Source: an uncultured Ignavibacteriota bacterium
GTDB taxonomy: Bacteria > Bacteroidota > Ignavibacteria > Tepidaquicellales > Tepidaquicellaceae
Reading direction: 5' to 3'
Assembly: GCA_937959065.1 (NCBI GenBank)
Contig: CALGOI010000099.1
Coordinates: 1 to 8,247 of the forward strand
DNA length: 8,247 nt
Shown here piece after piece: positions 1 to 6,760 of the stretch (positions are counted from its first letter, which is position 1; each line of letters opens with the position of its first letter). The notes beneath the pieces were generated by a model. It did not search any database and was not told the DNA's origin. It was given only the letters and a program-made list of their open reading frames with translations. The position numbers and the translations under genes are program-made.

Positions 1-636
1 AGTACTTCTGTTAGCCTCGAGGACGCGAAGGATTCCGATCTCGTGATCGAAGCTGCTTCGGAAAACTTCGACATAAAAAAGAAGATATTCGAAACCCTTG
101 ATAACCACTGTAAACCGGAAGCTATCCTCGCGACAAATACTTCATCTATCTCAATCACTGAGATAGCAGCTGTTACCCAACGAGCCGACAAAGTGATCGG
201 TATGCATTTCATGAACCCAGTGCCGATCATGAAACTCGTCGAGATTATACGCGGTCTTGCTACATCACAGGAAACATATGACACTATTAAGTCACTTTCT
301 GAGAAAATAGACAAAGTTCCGGTCGAAGTTCAGGATTATCCCGGCTTCATCTCTAACCGCATACTTCTGCCAATGTTAAACGAAGCTATGTACTGCGTTA
401 TGGAAGGGGTAGCTGAACCTGAAGCCATTGATACCGTGATGAAACTCGGTATGAACCACCCTATGGGACCGCTTACTCTTGCTGACTTCATCGGTCTGGA
501 TGTATGCCTATCCATTATGGAGGTTCTTCACGAAGGGCTTGGCGACTCAAAATACCGGCCATGTCCTCTGCTCAAGAAAATGGTAGCCGCGGGGTACCTT
601 GGTAGAAAAAGCGGTAAAGGCTTTTATGAATATTAA
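1..636 (+). CDS. 3-hydroxybutyryl-CoA dehydrogenase, 5'-truncated by window edge
   Basis: NAD(P)-dependent 3-hydroxyacyl-CoA dehydrogenase of the Hbd/PaaH/FadB2 type. It interconverts 3-hydroxyacyl-CoA (typically 3-hydroxybutyryl-CoA) and the 3-oxoacyl-CoA in the cytoplasm. The frame is open from base 1, giving 211 visible residues. The family usually has about 280-290, so roughly the first 70 residues are missing, including the GxGxxG start of the Rossmann fold. The GTG at 43 encodes a valine inside the conserved DLVIEAA strand and is not the start. In visible numbering, NTSSISITEIA (46-56) carries the substrate-binding serine, and GMHFMNPVP holds the catalytic His69. The paired Glu81 is in VEIIRG, and Asn119 is in PGFISNR. 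The spacings match clostridial Hbd. The C-terminal helical domain (about 112-211) ends in the usual GRKSGKGFYEY. The next gene encodes an acyl-CoA dehydrogenase 44 nt downstream with no terminator between, which suggests one beta-oxidation or butyrate transcript. Direction of flux cannot be told. Confidence 0.93.
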   Translation, partial: STSVSLEDAKDSDLVIEAASENFDIKKKIFETLDNHCKPEAILATNTSSISITEIAAVTQRADKVIGMHFMNPVPIMKLVEIIRGLATSQETYDTIKSLSEKIDKVPVEVQDYPGFISNRILLPMLNEAMYCVMEGVAEPEAIDTVMKLGMNHPMGPLTLADFIGLDVCLSIMEVLHEGLGDSKYRPCPLLKKMVAAGYLGRKSGKGFYEY

Positions 637-680
637 TTCTTAAATCTTTCTGTTATTTTGTAACAATTTAATATACTTAA

Positions 681-1820
681 ATGGATTTCCAACTTACTGA
701 AGATCAAAAAGAAATTCGCGACGCAGCGAGGGATTTCGCAGAAAACGAGATCGCTCCAACTGCGATCGAACGTGACATTAAAGCCGAATTCCCTTACGAC
801 ATTGTGAAAAAAATGGGTGAGCTTGGCTTTATGGGTATGATGGTTGCTCCCGAATGGGGCGGCGCCGGAATGGATACTGTTTCATACGTCCTCGCTCTCG
901 AGGAGATTTCAAAAGTCGATGCATCAGTCGGTGTTATTATGTCGGTTAATAATTCACTCGTTTGTTATGGTATCGAAAAATGGGGAAGCGATTTTATTAA
1001 GGAAAAATACCTTAAACCCCTCGCTTCAGGCGAAAAACTCGGTGCGTTTTGCTTATCTGAACCCGAAGCCGGAAGCGATGCTACTCAGCAAAAAACTACA
1101 GCAGTCGACGAAGGCGAATATTACGTCCTCAACGGCATCAAAAACTGGATTACTAACGGTACTACAGCCGATTATTACTTTATGCAGGCTATGACCGATC
1201 CGGAAAAAGGTTATAAAGGTATCTCTACCTTTATTGTGGAAAAAGCTTTCGAAGGCGTCGAGACCGGTATAAAGGAAGATAAGCTCGGTATCCGAAGCTC
1301 AGACACATGCACCATCGGGCTGAATAATGTAAAAGTTCCCAAACAAAACCTGCTTGGTGAAGAAGGACAGGGATTCAAGTTCGCTATGATGACTCTCAAC
1401 GGAGGTCGAATTGGTATTGCTGCACAGGCTGTCGGAATTGCTATGGCTTCATATGAAGCTGCCGTCAAATATTCTAAACAGCGCAAAGCATTCGACGCTC
1501 CCATCTCTAATCTGCAGGCAATACAATTTAAACTCGCCGATATGGCTGTGAAAACAGATGCTGCTCATCTGCTTACTTTAAAAGCTGCTGCTTGTAAAGA
1601 TGAAGATAAGTCATACATCAAAGAAGCCGCTATGGCTAAGCTCTATGCAAGTAAGATAGCCGTAGAAAATTCACTCGAAGCAATACAGGTACACGGAGGA
1701 TATGGATACGTTAGAGAATACCAGGTGGAAAGATATCTGCGTGATTCAAAGATCACAGAGATCTATGAAGGAACAAGCGAAATTCAGCGTCTGGTGATTG
1801 CCAGGGAGCTGACAAGATAA
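681..1820 (+). CDS. Short-chain (butyryl-CoA-type) acyl-CoA dehydrogenase
   Basis: FAD-dependent acyl-CoA dehydrogenase of 379 residues, the normal length for the family. It oxidises an acyl-CoA to the trans-2-enoyl-CoA and passes electrons to electron-transfer flavoprotein. The N-terminal helical domain spans about residues 1-117. The middle beta domain begins with the signature GAFCLSEPEAGSD (121-133) and includes KNWITNG (154-160). The C-terminal helical domain contains RKAFDAPI, QVHGGYGY (336-343) and the end motif YEGTSEIQRL. Glu363 in that motif sits where short- and medium-chain enzymes have the catalytic base, which fits a straight short-chain enzyme rather than isovaleryl- or long-chain types. 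Exact chain-length preference is inferred. The ATG at 681 is preceded by an A/T-rich leader (ATACTTAA directly before the start) with no Shine-Dalgarno sequence. The gene probably shares a transcript with the upstream hydroxyacyl-CoA dehydrogenase and ends at the hairpin at 1856-1884. An etfAB pair is not in the window. Confidence 0.95.
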   Translation: MDFQLTEDQKEIRDAARDFAENEIAPTAIERDIKAEFPYDIVKKMGELGFMGMMVAPEWGGAGMDTVSYVLALEEISKVDASVGVIMSVNNSLVCYGIEKWGSDFIKEKYLKPLASGEKLGAFCLSEPEAGSDATQQKTTAVDEGEYYVLNGIKNWITNGTTADYYFMQAMTDPEKGYKGISTFIVEKAFEGVETGIKEDKLGIRSSDTCTIGLNNVKVPKQNLLGEEGQGFKFAMMTLNGGRIGIAAQAVGIAMASYEAAVKYSKQRKAFDAPISNLQAIQFKLADMAVKTDAAHLLTLKAAACKDEDKSYIKEAAMAKLYASKIAVENSLEAIQVHGGYGYVREYQVERYLRDSKITEIYEGTSEIQRLVIARELTR

Positions 1821-1855
1821 AATTGATACCGGATAAAAGTCTTAATTCTGACCAT

Positions 1856-1884
1856 AAAAAAACCCCGCCTTTAGCGGGGTTTTT
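1856..1884. terminator. Bidirectional intrinsic terminator between convergent operons
   Basis: A perfect GC stem, CCCCGC (1863-1868) pairing with GCGGGG (1874-1879), closes a 5-nt CTTTA loop. Flanking A (1856-1862) and T (1880-1884) runs extend the pairing to 11 bp. Read rightward the hairpin ends in five Ts, and read leftward in seven Ts. It lies 35 nt after the acyl-CoA dehydrogenase stop and 28 nt after the stop of the minus-strand barrel gene at 1913, so it can end both transcripts. Confidence 0.92.
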
Positions 1885-1912
1885 CATTTCTTTTCAATAA
1901 ATTAAGATAAAA

Positions 1913-2629
1913 CTAAAAACTAAACATTACCTTTGCCGAAAGGTTTACACTATTGAGATTATCCGCCAATGATGTCGTCTGCGGCTTTGTCGCATCTCCG
2001 TCCAGTGGAACGAATCTGTAACCCAGCTCGAATGCATAACCGAATTTAGCCGAAGTTCCGAATCCCACGAATACCGAAAAGTTCGGTGTCCACTGACTGT
2101 TTGTACTCTTCTCGAATCTCTTAAATTGCGTCAGTGTGCTGTCCGTATAAAGCAGATTATTGAATTCCTCGTCTATATACATCATGCCTGCTCCACCGCC
2201 GAAATACAAATTACTCGTCGGCAATAATGGATTTCCGGAAAATGGATAAAATTTAACGTTCAAATTCAACGGCAAAGCGAACATCTTAGCTTCATTCGGA
2301 AAGTAAAAACTCCTCTCTCCCGATTGATTCGTAAAATAAAATCCGTCATTGCTCTCTGATGTAGTGAATATGAACGACGGTGATATCTCTACAGCAACAG
2401 AGCTACTCAGTCTCATCCCGTAAAATACATTTATCTCACTTAAAAATGATGACGATGACAAATTGAATACAGGGTACGTGTCATTTACCTGCCCGTCCGT
2501 AAAAAATACCAGCGTATATCCTCCTCCCGCGTATGAATATGAGGACGACCTGTCCTTGAACTGGCCGTTCGCCAATCCGGAACCCATAAAAAATACGATT
2601 ATTACAATTGAAGCGATTTTTTTAGCCAT
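1913..2629 (-). CDS. Putative outer-membrane beta-barrel protein, function unknown
   Basis: Protein of 238 residues that I cannot assign to a named family. Residues 1-22 look like a signal peptide: lysines at 3-4, a hydrophobic core IASIVIIVFFMG, and a likely cut after Ala-Asn-Gly22. The rest is rich in alternating aromatic and small residues (YAGGGYTLVFF, INVFYGMRLSSS, LYFGGGAGMMYI, FSVFVGFG, GYAFELGYRFVPL), typical of amphipathic beta strands. It ends in VNLSAKVMFSF. A terminal phenylalanine after alternating hydrophobics is the usual barrel-insertion signal of outer-membrane proteins. The general plan resembles small 8-10-stranded OmpA/OmpW-like barrels with no extra domain. Its start lies 17 nt after the hslU stop with no terminator between, and it is the last gene before the 1856-1884 terminator, so it probably shares the hslU transcript. 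No Shine-Dalgarno sequence is seen before the ATG. Whether it functions with HslUV is unknown. Cotranscription may be incidental. Confidence 0.8.
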   Translation of the reverse strand: MAKKIASIVIIVFFMGSGLANGQFKDRSSSYSYAGGGYTLVFFTDGQVNDTYPVFNLSSSSFLSEINVFYGMRLSSSVAVEISPSFIFTTSESNDGFYFTNQSGERSFYFPNEAKMFALPLNLNVKFYPFSGNPLLPTSNLYFGGGAGMMYIDEEFNNLLYTDSTLTQFKRFEKSTNSQWTPNFSVFVGFGTSAKFGYAFELGYRFVPLDGDATKPQTTSLADNLNSVNLSAKVMFSF

Positions 2630-2646
2630 TATCGTTTATTTTTAGA

Positions 2647-4083
2647 TTATAATATGTATCTGCTAAGATCCCTGTCTTTTACTATTGTACTCAGTCTGCT
2701 CTCGACAAGTTCTCTGTCTATCTTGAGTTTGCTATCTCTAATTTTATCCGGAATATCGAATAATATATCCTCTAATAGAGTAGATAATATCGTATGGAGT
2801 CTCCTCGCACCAATATTCTCCACTTTCTCGTTCACATCTGCCGCTACCTTAGCTACTTCCTTGATCGCATCGTCATCGAATTCAATATCTATGCCCTCTG
2901 TCTCAACGAGTGCCTTATACTGTTTAATAAGAGCATTTTCCGGTTGAGTAAGTATCCTGTAAAAGTCATCCTCTCCGAGACTGTCAAGCTCTACCCTTAT
3001 TGGAAATCTCCCCTGCAGCTCAGGAATCAGATCACTTGGTTTGGATGTATGGAATGCCCCCGACGCGATGAATAAGATATGGTCCGTTTTGACAGGTCCA
3101 TACTTTGTGTTTACAGTCGAACCCTCAACTATCGGAAGCAGGTCTCTCTGTACGCCTTCCCTCGATACATCAGGTCCCCCTGCCTGGTTCTTGCTCTGAC
3201 CTCCGGCTACTTTGTCTATCTCATCAATGAAAACTATTCCCGAGTCCATAGTCTTTTCAAGTGCTTCCTTAACTACAGAATCCATGTCTATCAGCTTATT
3301 CGCTTCTTCCTGGGTGATTACCTTCCTTGCCTCTCCTATAGTCATTTTCCGTTTCTTCGTCTTCTTCGGCATCATATTCCCGAATAAGTCCTGTATGTTT
3401 ATTCCCATGTCATCCAGTCCTATCGGTCCCAGCACCTGCATCATTGGCGAATTGTCACTCGTAAGGTCCAGCTCTATCTGCCTCTCATCCAGCTTACCTG
3501 CTTTCAATTGATCTTTTAGTTTCTCTCTCGTCTTCTTGTTATTCTCATATTCATCATCGGCATTTGTTGAATTGTCCATATTAATAAGATTTTCACTGCT
3601 TTCCTTTATCCCCGATGAAGAGGCTGCTGACTTAGCGCCGTTGCTTTTGCTCTTTACAGGGGGAAGTAATATGTCGAGTATCCTCTCATCTGCGTTCTCT
3701 TCTGCTTTCTTTTGCACATACTGCATTTTGTCCGTCTTTACTATGTTTACGGATAGATCCACCAGCTCACGTATCATTGATTCTACGTCCCGTCCTACAT
3801 AACCTACTTCGGTGAATTTAGACGCCTCCACCTTTACAAATGGCGCGTTTGCAAGCTTGGATAACCTCCTCGCTATCTCCGTCTTACCAACTCCCGTTGG
3901 CCCTATCATTATTATATTATTAGGCATTATCTCCTCACGTATTTCACCCTCTACATTCTGCCTTCTCCACCTGTTCCTCAGGGCTATAGCAACTGATTTC
4001 TTCGCTGCTTTCTGCCCTATTACATATTTATCCAGTTCTGCAACTATCTGCGACGGTGTCAGCTGTTCCGGTTTCTTTGACAT
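2647..4083 (-). CDS. hslU: HslU (ClpY) AAA+ unfoldase of the HslUV protease
   Basis: ATPase ring that unfolds substrates and feeds them into the HslV peptidase in the cytoplasm. Numbering from the ATG at 4083 gives 478 residues, against about 443 in E. coli. The start LTPSQIVAELDKYVIGQ matches the family N-terminus. Walker A GPTGVGKT is at 61-68, pore loop GYVG at 94-97, Walker B VFIDEID at 284-290 and the GARR arginine motif at 425-428. The C-terminus DLSRYIL is the tail that inserts into HslV. The I-domain holds an additional Ser/Asn/Asp-rich, probably disordered stretch at about 146-181, which explains most of the extra length. An in-frame TTG at 4140 would add 19 residues and has an AAGGAAGG sequence 10 nt before it. 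I prefer the ATG because it fits homologue starts, but the TTG remains possible. hslV lies directly upstream and the barrel gene 17 nt downstream. Confidence 0.96.
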   Translation of the reverse strand: MSKKPEQLTPSQIVAELDKYVIGQKAAKKSVAIALRNRWRRQNVEGEIREEIMPNNIIMIGPTGVGKTEIARRLSKLANAPFVKVEASKFTEVGYVGRDVESMIRELVDLSVNIVKTDKMQYVQKKAEENADERILDILLPPVKSKSNGAKSAASSSGIKESSENLINMDNSTNADDEYENNKKTREKLKDQLKAGKLDERQIELDLTSDNSPMMQVLGPIGLDDMGINIQDLFGNMMPKKTKKRKMTIGEARKVITQEEANKLIDMDSVVKEALEKTMDSGIVFIDEIDKVAGGQSKNQAGGPDVSREGVQRDLLPIVEGSTVNTKYGPVKTDHILFIASGAFHTSKPSDLIPELQGRFPIRVELDSLGEDDFYRILTQPENALIKQYKALVETEGIDIEFDDDAIKEVAKVAADVNEKVENIGARRLHTILSTLLEDILFDIPDKIRDSKLKIDRELVESRLSTIVKDRDLSRYIL

Positions 4084-4164
4084 TATTTTGCCGATTTCAG
4101 TTTTTGCTTTTGTGATTACTTCATCTACGATGTTTCCCAAAATTATTTAACCTTCCTTGTTATG

Positions 4165-4707
4165 TTAATTCAATTCTTCTATTGAAATGTGATCGTTTGT
4201 GTAAATACATATCTCGGCGGCCTGCTTCAGCGAATCCGTTACGATCTCCTTCGCGCTGAGATCCGTGTACTTCATCAGCATCTTCGCAGCAGAAAGAGCA
4301 TAGGGACCGCCTGAACCAATCGCGACTATCTTATCATCCGGCTCGATCACGTCGCCCGTTCCCGACAATAAGAATGCCTGCTCATTATTTAATACAGCCA
4401 GAAGAGCTTCAAGCCTCCTGAGATATTTATCCGTCCTCCACTCCTTGGCAAGCTCCACTGCTGCCCTGGAGAGATTTCCTTTGTATTGCTCTAGCTTTCC
4501 GTCAAACTTCTCAAACAACGTAAATGCGTCCGACGTCGACCCCGCGAATCCGGCCAGTACGCTGTCATTATAAAGCTTCCTGACCTTCTTGGTAGTGTGT
4601 TTCATTACCGTATTCCCCATCGTTACCTGACCGTCACTGCCTATCACCGCCTTTCCGTCCTTTATCACACCTACTACTGTAGTAGATCTTATCAGTTTTT
4701 CTTTCAA
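4165..4707 (-). CDS. hslV: HslV (ClpQ) threonine peptidase of the HslUV protease
   Basis: Proteasome-beta-like N-terminal threonine peptidase that forms the proteolytic double ring capped by HslU. Of the 180 encoded residues, the first eight (MKEKLIRS) look like a short propeptide. TTVVGV then places the catalytic nucleophile at Thr9. Asp25 in GSDGQVT and Lys41 in KKVRKLYND sit at the spacing of the E. coli active-site Asp17 and Lys33. NTVMKH, AGFAGSTSDAFTLFE, EWRTDKYLRRLEALL and AIGSGGPYA (129-137) are all conserved. No ATG is available upstream of the active-site threonine. The best start is TTG at 4707, preceded by ATACTTAAA and no Shine-Dalgarno sequence. A CTG three codons before IRSTT is the only nearer alternative. 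It lies 17 nt after rpoN and directly before hslU, the conserved hslVU order. Confidence 0.96.
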   Translation of the reverse strand: MKEKLIRSTTVVGVIKDGKAVIGSDGQVTMGNTVMKHTTKKVRKLYNDSVLAGFAGSTSDAFTLFEKFDGKLEQYKGNLSRAAVELAKEWRTDKYLRRLEALLAVLNNEQAFLLSGTGDVIEPDDKIVAIGSGGPYALSAAKMLMKYTDLSAKEIVTDSLKQAAEICIYTNDHISIEELN

Positions 4708-4724
4708 TTTAAGTATTTTAATTA

Positions 4725-6203
4725 TTAAATTTTCCTTCTTAGTCTCGCCTTAGGAATGTTCATTGCCTCCCTGTATTTTGCTACCGTTCTCCTTGCTATC
4801 TTAAACCCCGCTTTTTCCATTTCCGTAGTTAACTGCTCGTCGGTGTACGGCTTCTTAGAATCTTCCTCGTCTATTATGTCTTTTAACTTTTTCTTTATTT
4901 CTTTCGTCGATATATCATCGCCTTCCTCGTTCGTCATAGAGTTACTGAAAAAGTACTTCAGTTCGAATATTCCGAAGTCAGTCTGCACATACTTACCTCT
5001 CACAGTCCTGCTCACCGTCGATATGTCCATATGGATGTCATCCGCCACGTCCTTCTCATACATCGGCTTGAGACCCTCACCCATGTTTTCGAAAAAATCA
5101 TATTGACGTATCAGTATCGAATTCATTACCTTTATCATCGTCTCTCGCCTGCTGTTAATCGCATCTATGTACCACTTCGCTCTGTCAAAGTTATTTTTAA
5201 TATAATCCTTTGTCTCTCTCGATATACCGTTCTTCCTGTCGCTGATCATCGCCCTGTACTCATTGTTGATCCTAAGCATTGGGAATTTATCGTTATGGAA
5301 TACCTTATATTCACCGTTTAGCTTCGTCACTATCATGTCCGGGTATATGTAATTCTGTTCTAAATTATCATCATTATATCCCGGCTTTGGATTTAACTTC
5401 TGTACCATTTCGAATATCTCGTTAAGCTTCTCCTTGTCGATATTCAGCGCTTTCATTATTCTCTCAAACTTCTTTAGACGCAGGTCCTCAAAATAATCTT
5501 TTATCAGCTTCTTAATGCATACCTTCGTTTCTACAGTTGTATCAAGCTCATCTACCTGTACCAATAGGCACTCCTGCAGGTTCCTGCTTCCTATGCCCAG
5601 CGGCTCGAATCTTTGTATTGTCTTTATTACACTATCAATCTCCTTTTCAGAGAAAGTCTCACCTTCAAAATCAGTATCCTTTGCAAGATTTCTCAGTTCT
5701 TCAACCATCACGTCGTCTTCCAGCCTGCAGTAACCGTCCTCATCCAGGTTTCCAATTATATACTCTCCTATGAATGTCTCTTTATCGCTTAGATTTGATA
5801 CGTGAAGTTGTGACATTAGGTTATCTTTGAGAGTAACCTGCTCCTTCCACATATTTTCATAGTTGACTTTCTCCTTGTTCTTCTTAAACTCATCCGTCTT
5901 ATACCCGTCATAATCATCATTGTAATAATCTCCCAGGTCCAGGTCTTCACCCGTCTGGTCTTCTTTCATTTCTTTATCTACCGTCTCAACACCGTCCTCG
6001 GATTTGGATGATTCACTCTGTGAGTCCTCCGACGAAGGAGTGTCATCCAACTCTTCACCTTCTTCTAATAATGGATTCTCCTCAAGTTCCTTCTTTATCA
6101 TCTGCTCTAATGCAATGGCAGGCACCGCCAGTAAGCTCTGCTTCTGTATGATCTGCGGTAAGACCTTCTGTACTTGCTTTTGACTCTGCGTCTGCTTAAG
6201 CAT
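4725..6203 (-). CDS. rpoN: RNA polymerase sigma-54 factor RpoN
   Basis: Alternative sigma factor that directs RNA polymerase to -24/-12 promoters and needs AAA+ enhancer-binding activators. The 492 residues match the usual length. Region I (1-48) is glutamine-rich and ends in the conserved LEQMIKKELEENPLLEE. Region II (about 49-105) is strongly acidic and serine-rich with DYYNDDYDGY near its end. The core-binding region includes IGNLDEDGY (150-158), FEPLGIGSRNLQECL (199-213) and LNPKPG (270-275). The DNA-binding part has AKWYIDAINSRRETM (342-356) and a helix-turn-helix at about 383-405 (EKDVADDI, DISTVSRTVRGKY). The diagnostic RpoN box ARRTVAKYRE is intact at 470-479. The ATG at 6203 lies inside the end of the DUF3109 gene (8-nt overlap), which suggests translational coupling. 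hslV follows after 17 nt. Activators and target promoters are not in the window. Confidence 0.97.
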   Translation of the reverse strand: MLKQTQSQKQVQKVLPQIIQKQSLLAVPAIALEQMIKKELEENPLLEEGEELDDTPSSEDSQSESSKSEDGVETVDKEMKEDQTGEDLDLGDYYNDDYDGYKTDEFKKNKEKVNYENMWKEQVTLKDNLMSQLHVSNLSDKETFIGEYIIGNLDEDGYCRLEDDVMVEELRNLAKDTDFEGETFSEKEIDSVIKTIQRFEPLGIGSRNLQECLLVQVDELDTTVETKVCIKKLIKDYFEDLRLKKFERIMKALNIDKEKLNEIFEMVQKLNPKPGYNDDNLEQNYIYPDMIVTKLNGEYKVFHNDKFPMLRINNEYRAMISDRKNGISRETKDYIKNNFDRAKWYIDAINSRRETMIKVMNSILIRQYDFFENMGEGLKPMYEKDVADDIHMDISTVSRTVRGKYVQTDFGIFELKYFFSNSMTNEEGDDISTKEIKKKLKDIIDEEDSKKPYTDEQLTTEMEKAGFKIARRTVAKYREAMNIPKARLRRKI

Positions 6204-6759
6204 TGTCTATGTATTTTTCCTTTAGTTCTTTGTAAAATTTCTTGCCGTACTGCCTCTCTATCCCCGCCCGCACATATTCGAATATCGTTACATCTTCCTT
6301 TTCCCCAAGGTCCAGTGCGTCCCTGCATTCGTACATCCTCTCATATCTCAGCGTGTTCCTCTTCTTACCCGAGATCCTTATCGTGAATAGCTGGCACGAT
6401 ATGCGATTTATGAACTTCACTTCCCCTTCCATATATGCCTTCTGTATTGCACACTTTGCTATCCCGTCCTCTATGTATGAAAACACACAGTCATTATCAT
6501 CCACGTTATTCAGATGATACTCTTTATCGTGATAAACATAATATCCTTCCGTATCTAAAACCTTCTTGTTCCTCGGTGTAAGGTATTTCCTCGCGAAAGG
6601 AATCACCTTCTCTACCTCCTCTATCTCTTCTTCTAATATCGGCGCTCCCAGAGTCCCCTCTAACGTACAGCATGCTCCCTTGCATTTCTCTACGTCGCAG
6701 GCGAACTTCACATTGAACACCCTGTCATCTATTATATATTCATCTAAGCTCAGCTTCAT
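6196..6759 (-). CDS. DUF3109 family cysteine-rich protein, function unknown
   Basis: Protein of 187 residues that I recognise as DUF3109, a family frequent in Bacteroidota and relatives with no established function. The diagnostic N-terminal block FACDVEKCKGACC puts cysteines at 21, 26, 30 and 31, followed by GAPILEEEIEEVEKV. Further cysteines are at 91 (NDCVFS), 103 (AKCAI), 122 (ISCQLFTIRI) and 145 (YECRDA), eight in all. The arrangement resembles the CxxxC-rich putative metal-binding YkgJ-type proteins, so zinc or iron-sulphur binding is a reasonable inference but unproven. No signal peptide or membrane segment is present, so it is likely cytoplasmic. The ATG at 6759 follows the dprA stop by one base (TGATATG), with a weak AAAGG ribosome site inside the dprA end. 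Its own end overlaps rpoN by 8 nt. Such tight packing points to co-expression with both neighbours, with coupling to DNA processing or sigma-54 unknown. Confidence 0.88.
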   Translation of the reverse strand: MKLSLDEYIIDDRVFNVKFACDVEKCKGACCTLEGTLGAPILEEEIEEVEKVIPFARKYLTPRNKKVLDTEGYYVYHDKEYHLNNVDDNDCVFSYIEDGIAKCAIQKAYMEGEVKFINRISCQLFTIRISGKKRNTLRYERMYECRDALDLGEKEDVTIFEYVRAGIERQYGKKFYKELKEKYIDNA

Positions 6760-6760
6760 A

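Noticed and set aside
43..45. GTG as the start of the hydroxybutyryl-CoA dehydrogenase
   Set aside because: The frame is open to base 1, and the residues before it (SLEDAKDSDL) align with the family, so the gene simply enters from the left edge.
844..1194. Plus-strand open frame inside the acyl-CoA dehydrogenase gene
   Set aside because: It is a second frame of a well-conserved gene with no family resemblance and no ribosome site.
1211..1504. Minus-strand open frame opposite the acyl-CoA dehydrogenase gene
   Set aside because: It is an antisense shadow with no recognisable protein features.
2654..4150. Several plus-strand open frames opposite hslU
   Set aside because: They are serine/leucine-rich translations typical of the antisense of a coding gene, and the minus-strand HslU is unambiguous.
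4756..5773. Plus-strand open frames opposite rpoN
   Set aside because: They are antisense shadows. The RpoN box and other motifs fix the true frame on the minus strand.
6107..6328. Minus-strand 73-codon frame across the DUF3109-rpoN junction
   Set aside because: It overlaps both real genes in another frame and has an arginine-rich, out-of-frame look with no conserved motif.
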